The translations under genes and the position numbers were made by a program. Positions 54,695 through 64,000 of a stretch of DNA of 64,000 nt are shown here, one piece after another. Position 1 is the stretch's first letter; each line of letters starts with the position of its first letter. This stretch comes from an uncultured Pelagibacteraceae bacterium (GTDB lineage Bacteria > Pseudomonadota > Alphaproteobacteria > Pelagibacterales > Pelagibacteraceae), in the NCBI GenBank assembly GCA_902589315.1, contig CACISK010000003.1, forward strand, positions 121,460 to 185,459, read 5' to 3'. Under the pieces are notes generated by a model. That model had not been told where the DNA came from. It ran no database searches and saw nothing but the letters and a program-made list of their open reading frames with translations.

Positions 54695-56722
54695 ATGAAT
54701 GAAATAATTGAAAGCGTTAAAAATTTATCAATTGGATTTAGCAGTCAGAAGGGCAAACAAATTTCAATACTCAGAAATGTTTCAACCAATATAAAAAAAG
54801 GAGAGACTGTAGGGATCGTGGGGGAGTCAGGTTCTGGAAAAAGCACATTAGCACTTGCTATGATGGGCTATATAAAACAAGGCTTATTTCCTCTTAAGGG
54901 TGAATGCCTCTTTAAATCTGAGGATTTATTGAAAATGAGCAGTAGACAGCTGGAAAAAATTAGAGGTAGAAAAATAGCTATGATACCTCAAAATGCAGGA
55001 CAAGCTTTAACACCGAATTTAAAAATTGGATACCAAATTGATGAAGCATTAAGATTACATACAGATCTAAAAAAAACAGAGAGAGATAAAAAAATTTCAG
55101 AGTTACTGAATAAAGTTAGACTTCCTTCACCTGAAACTATGGCTTTTCGTTATCCACACGAGCTTTCTGGAGGGCAGCAACAGAGAGTGGCCGTTGCAAT
55201 GGCATTGGCTGGCAAACCAGATTTACTTTTATTAGATGAACCAACAACTGGATTAGATGTTACAACACAAGCACATGTATTAGAACTATTAAGATTTATA
55301 GCAAAAGATACCGGAACATCTATGATCTATGTTAGTCATGACCTTGGAGCTATAGCACAAGTCAGTGATAGAATAGTTGTAATGTATGCGGGAGAAATTG
55401 TTTTAGAAGGACCAGCAAGAAAAATATTAAAAGAACCTATTCATCCTTATACTTATGGATTGTTAAAATCGATACCTAAACTTTCACTAGATGGACTTCC
55501 AGCTTCTATGCCAGGAAGCCAACCTCAACCTGGAAGCATAAATGAAGGTTGTAGTTTTTATGATAGATGTAACTTAGCAACTGATCATTGTAAAAAAAAT
55601 TCACCAGATCTAGAACATATTAAAGAATTAGATACAAAGGTAAGATGTTTCAATCATAAAGAATTAATAAACAAAAATAATAATTTACAAACTTCAATAA
55701 CAAAAAAATCAAATAATAGTGAAGCAATTGAAGTTTTAAAATTAAAGGATGTTTCAATAAGTTATGCAAAGCAGAAATTTTTTGATCAATTATTAAACAA
55801 AATCTCTGATCAAAACCCAACAGTTAAAGATATAAATATAGATATAAAAAAAGGAGAGACTATTGCCCTAGTTGGAGAATCTGGAAGTGGCAAGTCTACT
55901 ATCCTAAAATCAATTGCTGGGTTACTCAAAACAAAAGATGGTCAAATTAAATTTGAAAATGATCGTATATTATCTTCTGATTTAAAAATGAGAAATCCAA
56001 ATGATCTTCGAGCAATACAACTTATATTTCAAAATCCAGACGAGTCATTAAATCCCAACCACACAGTTGAGCAAATACTTTCTCAACCTTTAAAGTTGTA
56101 TTTTAATTTATCAGGAGAAGAATTAAAAAAAAATATTATCGATCTACTAAAAAAAGTTAGGTTAGGAAAGTTTTATATGTCAAGATACCCTAGACAATTA
56201 TCAGGTGGTGAGAAACAAAGAGTTGCAGTTGCAAGAGCATTTGCTGCTAAGCCGGATATAATTTTGTGCGATGAGGTTACATCAGCTTTAGATGTTTCGG
56301 TTCAAGCAGCTGTTTTAAACTTATTACAACAATTGAAAGAAGATCTAGGAACAACTTACGTATTTGTTTCTCATGATTTGGCTGTTGTTAGAGCAATTAG
56401 TGATAGAGTTGCAGTTTTATATCAAGGAAGATTATGTGAAATTGGTCCTTCTCAAAATGTCTACAAATTTCCATCACATCCTTATACCGAAGTATTATTA
56501 GGTGCTGTTTTGGAACCAGATCCAGATATAAAACCAAAATTAGTAGCCGAGGATATAGTAGAGGAAAAACCCCCTGAAAAAGGCTGTTCTTTTCAAGGAA
56601 GATGCCCCAGGAAAATAGGTGATATTTGTAATTCAGAGGTTCCACCATGGCAAATAGGTGAAAATGGTAACGCTATTAGATGTCATATTAATATTGAAGA
56701 ATTAGCAAGTTTACAGCAGTAG
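54695..56722 (+). CDS. Fused dipeptide-type ABC ATPase (DppD-DppF)
   Basis: 675 aa with two complete ATPase domains (GESGSGKSTLALAMM and GESGSGKSTILKSIAG; two LSGG motifs), each with the oligopeptide-ATPase C-terminal Cys motif (CSFYDRC, CSFQGRCP). Confidence 0.94.
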   Translation: MNEIIESVKNLSIGFSSQKGKQISILRNVSTNIKKGETVGIVGESGSGKSTLALAMMGYIKQGLFPLKGECLFKSEDLLKMSSRQLEKIRGRKIAMIPQNAGQALTPNLKIGYQIDEALRLHTDLKKTERDKKISELLNKVRLPSPETMAFRYPHELSGGQQQRVAVAMALAGKPDLLLLDEPTTGLDVTTQAHVLELLRFIAKDTGTSMIYVSHDLGAIAQVSDRIVVMYAGEIVLEGPARKILKEPIHPYTYGLLKSIPKLSLDGLPASMPGSQPQPGSINEGCSFYDRCNLATDHCKKNSPDLEHIKELDTKVRCFNHKELINKNNNLQTSITKKSNNSEAIEVLKLKDVSISYAKQKFFDQLLNKISDQNPTVKDINIDIKKGETIALVGESGSGKSTILKSIAGLLKTKDGQIKFENDRILSSDLKMRNPNDLRAIQLIFQNPDESLNPNHTVEQILSQPLKLYFNLSGEELKKNIIDLLKKVRLGKFYMSRYPRQLSGGEKQRVAVARAFAAKPDIILCDEVTSALDVSVQAAVLNLLQQLKEDLGTTYVFVSHDLAVVRAISDRVAVLYQGRLCEIGPSQNVYKFPSHPYTEVLLGAVLEPDPDIKPKLVAEDIVEEKPPEKGCSFQGRCPRKIGDICNSEVPPWQIGENGNAIRCHINIEELASLQQ

Positions 56723-56779
56723 TTATGACATTTATTTTATTTCCTACTCAGTCTCAATTTAATATAAGAAATCTTCTTT

Positions 56780-59002
56780 ATGAAAATAAATAATGTTGTT
56801 GTAATTGGTTCTGGAACAATGGGCAGCGGTATAGCTGCACATTTGTGTAACGCAAATGTTCCTGTCACTTTGTTGGATTTAACTACAGAAATTAGTCAAA
56901 AGGCTAAAGAGAGAATAGGAAAATCTAGACCTCCTTTATTAATAGATAAATCAAAATTAGATAATATACATGTGGGAAACATTGAAGAAAACTTTGATGT
57001 AGTTTCGAATGCAGATTGGATTGTAGAAGCTGTTGTAGAAAGAATAGATATAAAACATAATATTTACGAAAAAATTTTTAAACATAGAAAAAAAGAGTCT
57101 GTTGTTTCATCTAATACCTCATCTATTCCAATAAGTGTTCTATCAGAAAAATTATCTGATCAAGACAAAAAGGATTTTTGCATAACTCACTTCTTTAATC
57201 CTGTTAGATACATGGATTTACTTGAAATAGTAAAAAGTAATGAAAGTGATTTAGATAAAGTTAAACTTTTAAAAGACTTTTGTGAAATAGACTTAGGTAA
57301 AGGTGCAATTATCTGTAACGACACTCCAGGATTTTTAGGTAATAGAATTGGAGTTTACGCAATGCAAATTGCAATGACCGAAGCAATTAATATGAAACTT
57401 AGTGTAGAAGAAGCTGATGCTGTATTTGGCAGACCAATGGGTATACCTAAAACTGGAGTATTTGGATTGTATGACCTAATTGGTATTGATTTAATGGCAG
57501 ATGTATTGAAAAGTTTTATTAAAGAATTACCTGAAAGTGATCCATTTCAACCTGTAGCAAGAGAAATGCCACTTGTAAAAAAATTAATAGAGACCGGATA
57601 TACTGGTCGAAAAGGAAAAGGTGGATTTTATAGAATGAATAAAGAGGGTGGTAAGAAAATTTTAGAGGCCATCAATCTTGAAACTGGGGAATATTCTCCT
57701 TCAAAAAAAATAGATATTAAATCTGAAAAAGTTGATTTAAAAAAATTAATTAATCGTGGAGATAAATATGGGGATTATGCTTGGTCAGTAATTTCTAAAA
57801 TAATAAAATATTCTTCTTCATTAGTTCCAGGTATTACAGATAAATTTAACGACATTGATGAAGCAATGAGACTTGGCTTCAATTGGTCTAGAGGGCCTTT
57901 TGAAATGTTAAAAGAAATTGGAGTAAATAATTTTTTTGAAAAAATTGATAATTTTGAAGGAAATAAATTTTTAGAAAATTTGTCAAAATCCAAAGATGAA
58001 AATTTTTATGGTGAAAGACAACAATATACTGAAATTGAAACTTTAGGAAAAATTAAACCAAGAGCCCTTAAACTTGATAAAAATAATTCTGCTGAAATTT
58101 ACAGATTTCCTGAATTTAACATTGTCGAATTTACAACTAAAGCAAACGCTTTGGATTATGACTCAATGGACTCTTTAAAAAACGCTACAGACAAACCATT
58201 GATAATTATTAATGAAAGTATGCAGTTTTCTGCTGGTGTTAATTTAACATATACTATGAATTTTGCAGATAAAGGTGACTTTAAATCAATAGAAAAATTT
58301 GTCGGTTATTTTCAAGAAACATGCAAACACTTAAAATACTCAAAATTTCCAGTAGTTTCAGCACCATCAGGTCTTACACTTGGAGGGGGTTTTGAAGTTT
58401 TAGTTCAAAGTAACTTTGTTGCTTCGCATACAAATATTGTAGTTGGATTAGTTGAAACATTGGTTGGTTTAGTTCCAGCTGGAGGAGGATGTAAAGAAAT
58501 GTTATGGAGATGGTCTCAAACAGACGAGGCAAAAAATGATCCAGATTTTGCACCTTTAAAAGTTTTTGATATCATTGGTTATGCAAAAACTGCAACATCT
58601 CCAGTAGAAGCTGAACCTCTAAAGTATTTAATCCCTGAAAATAAAAAAATTATGAGCAGAAATAGCTTATTAAACGAAGCTAGAAAAATTTTGGATCAAA
58701 ATAAAGAATTTACTCCTCCAAAAGAATGCACATTTAATTTATCTGGCAAATCTTTAAAAGACAAAATGGTTGGTATGTTAGAAAAACTGTATAACGATAA
58801 AATTATATTAGATCATGGAATGATGGTTGGAACAGAGCTAGCAAATGTTTTAAGTGGTGGTGATACAACTATAGATAAAACGCTTACAGAAGATCAGTTG
58901 TTAAAATTAGAGTTAGATGCTTTCATGAAATTAATCGAGACAAGTAAAACCCAAGATAGAATTAAACACACATTATCAACTGGAAAACCTCTATTTAACT
59001 AA
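56780..59002 (+). CDS. Fused 3-hydroxyacyl-CoA dehydrogenase (N-term) / enoyl-CoA hydratase (C-term), FadN-like order
   Basis: VVVIGSGTMGSGIAAHL at N-terminus; CNDTPGFLGNRIG; C-terminal LTLGGGFEVLVQSNFVASHTNIVVGLVETLVGLVPAGGGCKE crotonase motif. Confidence 0.88.
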   Translation: MKINNVVVIGSGTMGSGIAAHLCNANVPVTLLDLTTEISQKAKERIGKSRPPLLIDKSKLDNIHVGNIEENFDVVSNADWIVEAVVERIDIKHNIYEKIFKHRKKESVVSSNTSSIPISVLSEKLSDQDKKDFCITHFFNPVRYMDLLEIVKSNESDLDKVKLLKDFCEIDLGKGAIICNDTPGFLGNRIGVYAMQIAMTEAINMKLSVEEADAVFGRPMGIPKTGVFGLYDLIGIDLMADVLKSFIKELPESDPFQPVAREMPLVKKLIETGYTGRKGKGGFYRMNKEGGKKILEAINLETGEYSPSKKIDIKSEKVDLKKLINRGDKYGDYAWSVISKIIKYSSSLVPGITDKFNDIDEAMRLGFNWSRGPFEMLKEIGVNNFFEKIDNFEGNKFLENLSKSKDENFYGERQQYTEIETLGKIKPRALKLDKNNSAEIYRFPEFNIVEFTTKANALDYDSMDSLKNATDKPLIIINESMQFSAGVNLTYTMNFADKGDFKSIEKFVGYFQETCKHLKYSKFPVVSAPSGLTLGGGFEVLVQSNFVASHTNIVVGLVETLVGLVPAGGGCKEMLWRWSQTDEAKNDPDFAPLKVFDIIGYAKTATSPVEAEPLKYLIPENKKIMSRNSLLNEARKILDQNKEFTPPKECTFNLSGKSLKDKMVGMLEKLYNDKIILDHGMMVGTELANVLSGGDTTIDKTLTEDQLLKLELDAFMKLIETSKTQDRIKHTLSTGKPLFN

Positions 59003-59638
59003 TAACTTTAGATTTTTAATATAATCAGGCTTTAATACGTAGGTTGATTTATTTCCCGCTTTAATTTTTTTTAAAGAATCCATTCCTGCAATTACTCTTC
59101 CAATTGGAGTAAATTCACCTTGATATATTGGTATATCTATTAAAGTAATAAAAAATTCACTATCTTCTGTGTCGAATTGATCTTTCCTAGCAAAAGCCAC
59201 AGAGCCAGCATTAAATAAAAAATTACTACTAAGTTCAGATTTAATTGTTCCTAAACCAGACTTACCAGTTCCTACTTTAGAATAATTTAGATTAGATACA
59301 TTTCCATATTCAATATCTCCAGCTTGTATTAAAGTATTTTCTATTACTCGATAAAAAGTTGAACCATTATAGGAACCTCTATTTATTAACTTCTTAAATC
59401 GATTTACAGCTTTAGGTGCAATTTTAGGATCTAATTCTATTAGAACGTTACCACATTCAACCTCCATAATTACAATATTCTGCTTATCTTTAAAATCAAT
59501 GTTATTTAAATCGATTTTTTTTACAAAAAGACATTTATTACTTAATACATAAAATGAAACTAAAGTTAAAATAATAAGCAGAATAAGAAAAATAAATAAT
59601 ATTTTTTCAGATAGTGATGGTTTAATTTTTTTTATCAT
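58991..59638 (-). CDS. Membrane-anchored cyclophilin-type peptidylprolyl isomerase
   Basis: N-terminal TM; IELDPKIAPKAVNRFKKLINRGSYNGSTFYRVI; VAFARKDQFDTEDSEFFITLID. Confidence 0.88.
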   Translation of the reverse strand: MIKKIKPSLSEKILFIFLILLIILTLVSFYVLSNKCLFVKKIDLNNIDFKDKQNIVIMEVECGNVLIELDPKIAPKAVNRFKKLINRGSYNGSTFYRVIENTLIQAGDIEYGNVSNLNYSKVGTGKSGLGTIKSELSSNFLFNAGSVAFARKDQFDTEDSEFFITLIDIPIYQGEFTPIGRVIAGMDSLKKIKAGNKSTYVLKPDYIKNLKLLVK

Positions 59639-60370
59639 TCAAAAAATAAACTTTTCATCTATTTCTTTAAGACCGTTTATTAAGAAATTTTTCTTCTTAG
59701 TTAGAATATTATCTTTTTTAATTAATAAATCTATTTCTTTAAAGTTTGTTTTTAATAATGAATAAATTTCAGCCATATCTTCTTCGGCTGTGCTCATTGA
59801 ATATTCTGTTAAAAAGCCTTTCGTAACTTCTAAATCTAAACCTAATAAATCAGTGCATGTAGAACATTCTGCGTATGAAAAATCTTTATTATTAAGTTCG
59901 CTCCACTTATTTTTTTCAAAAAGCTCTGGAAAACTGTTGTCAATCATATGAAATATTTCATGATGGATCATTCTTTCGAAATAGTTTTGGTTAAATGTTA
60001 AGTCTAAGATTAAAGTCCTGAATTTATTATCTGGTATACCTCCTGTATTAATGCCTGAAATTTGTAAGTTTCTGCATAGAACTACAAATTTCAAATTTAT
60101 TTTCCTTAAGAAATTTGAGTTATAATCCCTCAGATTATTTTGAATTGTGTTAAATTCACGATCCAAATCACTATTATTTATGCCGTTACATTTAATATTA
60201 TTTGTATCACCTATTACAAAACCTCTTTTTGATACCAAATATTTGATACCATTTAAATTATCAACCTTATAAACTTCTAAATTAGGAATTTTAATCAAAT
60301 TATATATTGCATCTGCATTTACATAAGAAAAATTAAAAAATAATAGAAATATTAATATAATGTATCTCAT
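59639..60370 (-). CDS. Secreted hypothetical protein with HEXXH zinc-protease motif
   Basis: Signal peptide MRYIILIFLLFFNFSYVNADA; MIHHEIFHMID; downstream STAEEDMAEIYS. Confidence 0.7.
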   Translation of the reverse strand: MRYIILIFLLFFNFSYVNADAIYNLIKIPNLEVYKVDNLNGIKYLVSKRGFVIGDTNNIKCNGINNSDLDREFNTIQNNLRDYNSNFLRKINLKFVVLCRNLQISGINTGGIPDNKFRTLILDLTFNQNYFERMIHHEIFHMIDNSFPELFEKNKWSELNNKDFSYAECSTCTDLLGLDLEVTKGFLTEYSMSTAEEDMAEIYSLLKTNFKEIDLLIKKDNILTKKKNFLINGLKEIDEKFIF

Positions 60371-60423
60371 TTTAATAATTTTGATGATATTAGATATAAT
60401 ATGAATGTGATAGGATTTATTTA

Positions 60424-60558
60424 ATGAAAAAAAGAAAAAGAAAAAAAAATATTAATAGAGATCATGAGTCAGTGCCTAAGATGTTTGCAAAAAAATACAT
60501 ATATTTTTATTATCCCTTTTTCTGGATCATTCTAATAATATTCTTATTACTAAAATGA
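60424..60558 (+). CDS. Putative 44-aa small membrane protein with Lys/Arg-rich N-terminus
   Basis: MKKRKRKKNINRDHESVPKMFAKKYIYFYYPFFWIILIIFLLLK; stop overlaps ureohydrolase ATG (ATGA); not in the supplied ORF track. Confidence 0.55.
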   Translation: MKKRKRKKNINRDHESVPKMFAKKYIYFYYPFFWIILIIFLLLK

Positions 60559-61508
60559 CAAAGTCTAAAAAACCTATTCAGCCTGTTAGTGGCACAGAAG
60601 TGCCAAGATATGCTGGCCCTTCTACATTTGCAAGATTACCTGAGCTAAGAGATGTAGAAAGTTGTGATGTTGCTATTGTCGGAGTTCCATTTGATTCAGG
60701 AACTAGTTATAGACCAGGTGCAAGATTTGGCCCACAAAGTATTAGACAAGCATCTAGACATTTAAGGATTAATTATCATCCTAATTATGATGTAGAACCA
60801 TTCAAAGTACAACAAGTTGCAGATGCAGGTGACATTACTTGTAATCCATTTAATATTGATGAAGCCATCAAACAAATTGAAGTAGAAGCAACCAATTTAT
60901 TAAATAAAGTTGGAGGAATAATAAGCCTTGGAGGAGATCACACAATTGCTGTGCCTTTGCTTAGAGCAGCCAATAAAAAGAATAATGGACCCGTATCACT
61001 TGTTCATTTTGATGCCCATTTAGATACCTGGGATACCTACTTTGGAGCACCATATACGCATGGCACTCCATTTAGAAGAGCTCGTGAGGAAAATTTATTT
61101 TTAGATGATGCCTCTATGCATGTAGGTATAAGAGGTCCACTTTATAGCAGAGATGATATAAAAAATGATGAAAGCTTTGGATTTAAAATTATTCATTGTG
61201 ATGAATTTCAAACAGAAGGAATTGATAAAATCGTTGAAAGAATAAAAAATAGAGTAGGTGATAATGCATTATATTTGTCCATTGATATTGATGTATTAGA
61301 TCCAGCATTTGCACCAGGTACAGGAACACCTGAAATTGCAGGAATGACCACAAGAGAAATGGTAAACGTCCTCAGGGGTTTATCAGGCTTAAATTTGATT
61401 TCTGCAGATGTAGTTGAAGTTGCACCTGCTTATGACCATGCAGAAGTAACTTCTCTTGCTGCAGCAACAATTGTTTATGAATTAACAAATTTATTTGCAA
61501 AATCATAA
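60555..61508 (+). CDS. Ureohydrolase (agmatinase/guanidinobutyrase-like)
   Basis: SLGGDHTIAVPLLRA, VHFDAHLDTWD, SIDIDVLDPAFAPGTGTPE Mn-binding motifs. Confidence 0.9.
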   Translation: MTKSKKPIQPVSGTEVPRYAGPSTFARLPELRDVESCDVAIVGVPFDSGTSYRPGARFGPQSIRQASRHLRINYHPNYDVEPFKVQQVADAGDITCNPFNIDEAIKQIEVEATNLLNKVGGIISLGGDHTIAVPLLRAANKKNNGPVSLVHFDAHLDTWDTYFGAPYTHGTPFRRAREENLFLDDASMHVGIRGPLYSRDDIKNDESFGFKIIHCDEFQTEGIDKIVERIKNRVGDNALYLSIDIDVLDPAFAPGTGTPEIAGMTTREMVNVLRGLSGLNLISADVVEVAPAYDHAEVTSLAAATIVYELTNLFAKS

Positions 61509-61528
61509 AGAAAGGATAATTTGCGCGC

Positions 61529-62962
61529 ATGATTGAAAAGAGAAATTTTTATATTAATGGTTCATGGGTTCCCCCAAAAAACCCAAAAGATATTGAGGTC
61601 ATAAATCCAGCAACAGAAAAAAATTGTGCAGTAATTTCTTTAGGCAGCAAGGAGGATATCAATGATGCAGTTTTAGCAGCTAAAGAAGCTTTTAAAACCT
61701 GGGGATTTACCTCTAAAGAAGAAAGATTGTCATTATTAGAAGTTTTTTACTCATTATATAAAAAAAGATGGAATGATATTACAGAAGCAATTATTCAAGA
61801 GATGGGAGCACCAAAAGACTTTGCGTCAAAACTACAAACAGGAACTGGTGCGAGTCATACAAAATCATTTATTCGTTATCTAAAAGAATTTGAATTCGAA
61901 AAACCTTTGGGAGATCATGCAAAAAATCAAAGAATAATATACGAGCCTAAAGGAGTGTGTGCATTAATAACACCGTGGAACTGGCCAATAAATCAAGTTA
62001 CTTTAAAAGTCATTCCTGCATTGGCCTCTGGTTGTACTATGATTTTAAAACCTTCGGAACTTGCACCTTTATCGGCAATGATCATAGCTGAGTTAATAGA
62101 TGAAGCAAAATTTCCGAAAGGTGTTTTTAATTTAGTAAATGGAGATGGGGAAATAACTGGAGATGCATTAACAAGTCATCCAGATGTAAATATGATTTCA
62201 TTCACTGGCTCTACAAGAGCAGGGGCTTTAATTTCTCAAAATGCCGCAAAGGACTTTAAAAGAGTAAGTCTGGAGCTAGGAGGAAAAGGTGCAAATATTA
62301 TATTTGAAGATGCTGATGCTGAAGCAATAGAAAGAGGTGCATTTAGATGTTTTAGAAATTCAGGACAATCATGTAATGCCCCTACAAGAATGCTTGTTGA
62401 AAAATCAATTTACAATGAAGCGATAGAAAGATTAAGAAAATATGCAAATGAATTTAAAGTAGATGATCCAAATAAAAATGGAGAGCATATTGGTCCTGTA
62501 ATTTCTGAAACTCAATTCAATAAAATTCAAGGTTTAATTCAAAAAGGAATAGATGAAGGAGCAAAATTAGTTGCAGGTGGAGTTGGAAAACCAAACGGAT
62601 TAAATGATGGTTATTATGTAAAACCGACAGTTTTTGCAGATGTAAAAAATGAAATGGAAATTGCAAGAACAGAAATATTTGGTCCTGTTTTATCTGTTAT
62701 TCCATTTGAAACTGAAGAAGAGGCAATTAAAATTGCAAATGATACTGATTATGGATTAACAAACTATATTCAAACTCAAGATAAGGAAAAGGTACAAAGA
62801 GTTGCCAGAAAACTTAGATCTGGAATGGTTGATGTAAATGGTGCTGGTATTGCAGTTGATGCACCTTTTGGAGGTTTCAAACATTCTGGAATTGGAAGGG
62901 AAGCGGGTAAAGAAGGATTACTTGAATTTCTAGAAGTTAAATCTGTAGGTGGTTGGAATTAA
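61529..62962 (+). CDS. NAD(P)-dependent aldehyde dehydrogenase (paralogue of 35674-37107)
   Basis: TPWNWPINQVTLKVIPALASGCTMILKPSE, LELGGKGANIIF, NSGQSCNAPTRM. Confidence 0.94.
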   Translation: MIEKRNFYINGSWVPPKNPKDIEVINPATEKNCAVISLGSKEDINDAVLAAKEAFKTWGFTSKEERLSLLEVFYSLYKKRWNDITEAIIQEMGAPKDFASKLQTGTGASHTKSFIRYLKEFEFEKPLGDHAKNQRIIYEPKGVCALITPWNWPINQVTLKVIPALASGCTMILKPSELAPLSAMIIAELIDEAKFPKGVFNLVNGDGEITGDALTSHPDVNMISFTGSTRAGALISQNAAKDFKRVSLELGGKGANIIFEDADAEAIERGAFRCFRNSGQSCNAPTRMLVEKSIYNEAIERLRKYANEFKVDDPNKNGEHIGPVISETQFNKIQGLIQKGIDEGAKLVAGGVGKPNGLNDGYYVKPTVFADVKNEMEIARTEIFGPVLSVIPFETEEEAIKIANDTDYGLTNYIQTQDKEKVQRVARKLRSGMVDVNGAGIAVDAPFGGFKHSGIGREAGKEGLLEFLEVKSVGGWN

Positions 62963-64000
62963 TTTATAGATTTATCTTTTACACCTTTTAAAAAGTCTAG
63001 ACATTTCTTTAATTCACTAAGTTCTATATATTCATCAATTTTATGAGCCTGTTCAATCGAACCGGGCCCACAAACTACAGTGCTAATACCAACTTCTTGA
63101 AAGAGTCCAGCCTCTGTTCCAAATGAAACAGCTTCTCTTGAATTGTCACCAGTTATACTAGAAACAAATTCACAAGCTTCGGAATCGTTCAATCTATTAA
63201 ATCCAACTACTTCGCCTATAATTTCTTTTTTAATATAAGCATCTGAAAAAACTTTTTTCATTTCTGGCAAAAGTTCTTTATCAACATAATCGTCTATTAT
63301 TTGATTAACAAAATCTCCATCTTCTCTGACCACTGGTCTAGTTTCCCATTCAACTTTACATTTATCAGCGATAACATTATGAGCTATACCACCTGAAACT
63401 CCACCAACTGATAATGTAGAATATGGTGGATTAAATATACAATCTTCAGGAGCTCTATCTTTTAGTTTTGATCTAATTTCTAGTAATTTGTTTACATACC
63501 TCGATGCATATTCAACTGCATTAACTCCTTGGCCTGGTTTAGAACTATGACCAGCTAAACCTCCAAAGTGAACTGTATATTCATTCATACCTTTATGGGC
63601 ATCAATGATTTTCATATTGGTTGGTTCACCAATAATGCAAATTCCATCTTTAATATCTCTTTTTTTCAATTCTTTTATTAATAATGGTGCACCGATGCAT
63701 GCGGTTTCTTCATCGAATGTAAATGAAAAGTGAATGTCTCTATCTAAATTATTTTCTTGAAATACAGGAGCATATGCTAGAGCACATGCAATAAAACCTT
63801 TCATATCACAAGAACCTCTCCCAAATAATTTCTCATTTTTTATAGTTGCAACAAATGGATCAGTAGACCAGCCTTTTGAAACCGGGACTACATCTGTATG
63901 ACCCGAAAGAATAATAGGTTTTTTACCATTTCCATTTTTAGATTTTAAAGAAGCAAAAAGATTAACCCTTTTTTTATCACTATCAAAAATTCTAAATGAA
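62959..64000 (-). CDS. M20-family deacetylase (acetylornithine deacetylase ArgE-like), N-terminus beyond window
   Basis: Open frame continues upstream of the listed Met: SGHTDVVPVSKGWSTDPF...GRGSCDMKGF; GEPTNMKIIDAHKG; GTEAGLFQ. Confidence 0.88.
   Translation of the reverse strand, partial: SFRIFDSDKKRVNLFASLKSKNGNGKKPIILSGHTDVVPVSKGWSTDPFVATIKNEKLFGRGSCDMKGFIACALAYAPVFQENNLDRDIHFSFTFDEETACIGAPLLIKELKKRDIKDGICIIGEPTNMKIIDAHKGMNEYTVHFGGLAGHSSKPGQGVNAVEYASRYVNKLLEIRSKLKDRAPEDCIFNPPYSTLSVGGVSGGIAHNVIADKCKVEWETRPVVREDGDFVNQIIDDYVDKELLPEMKKVFSDAYIKKEIIGEVVGFNRLNDSEACEFVSSITGDNSREAVSFGTEAGLFQEVGISTVVCGPGSIEQAHKIDEYIELSELKKCLDFLKGVKDKSIN

Noticed and set aside
1-64000. Mobile elements, prophage, toxin-antitoxin, CRISPR-Cas or other defence systems
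   Set aside because: No transposase, integrase, terminase, Cas, restriction-modification or toxin-like ORF was seen on either strand

Overview
This is an AT-rich, very gene-dense bacterial window with almost no intergenic space and many overlapping genes. Gene content and style suggest a streamlined marine alphaproteobacterium of the SAR11/Pelagibacterales type (inference; no marker gene is present to prove it). I found no rRNA, tRNA, CRISPR array, transposase, phage gene or recognisable transcription factor. The window is dominated by ABC importers and osmolyte/amine catabolism: (1) a ~9.4 kb + strand block with two Liv-type ABC transporter sets, AzlCD, a secreted pentapeptide-repeat protein, a CsiD/GlaH-like glutarate 2-hydroxylase and a ProC-like reductase; (2) a subtilase autotransporter with a natural (GGGGS)3 linker; (3) a gene set that reads as gamma-butyrobetaine -> carnitine -> 3-dehydrocarnitine -> glycine betaine, next to ProXWV with a tandem-fused permease; (4) an Fe-ADH/amidase/EamA/homocysteine methyltransferase block; (5) a EutA-like + DoeA-like (ectoine hydrolase family) pair followed by a Pot-type ABC transporter; (6) a tight seven-gene minus-strand operon (thiolase, DmdA/GcvT-like, HIU-hydrolase-like, ThDP enzyme, FMN 2-hydroxyacid oxidase, S51 peptidase, second GcvT-like) that I cannot map to a known pathway; (7) an oligopeptide-type ABC system, a FadN-like fusion, and a ureohydrolase/ALDH/M20 block. 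Non-coding signals include four clear intrinsic terminators, two of them lying between a binding-protein gene and its permease genes, and perfect 12-14 bp palindromes just upstream of the Shine-Dalgarno of three of four complete substrate-binding-protein genes. Two short ORFs absent from the supplied track (9350-9418 and 60424-60558) are plausible small membrane proteins.
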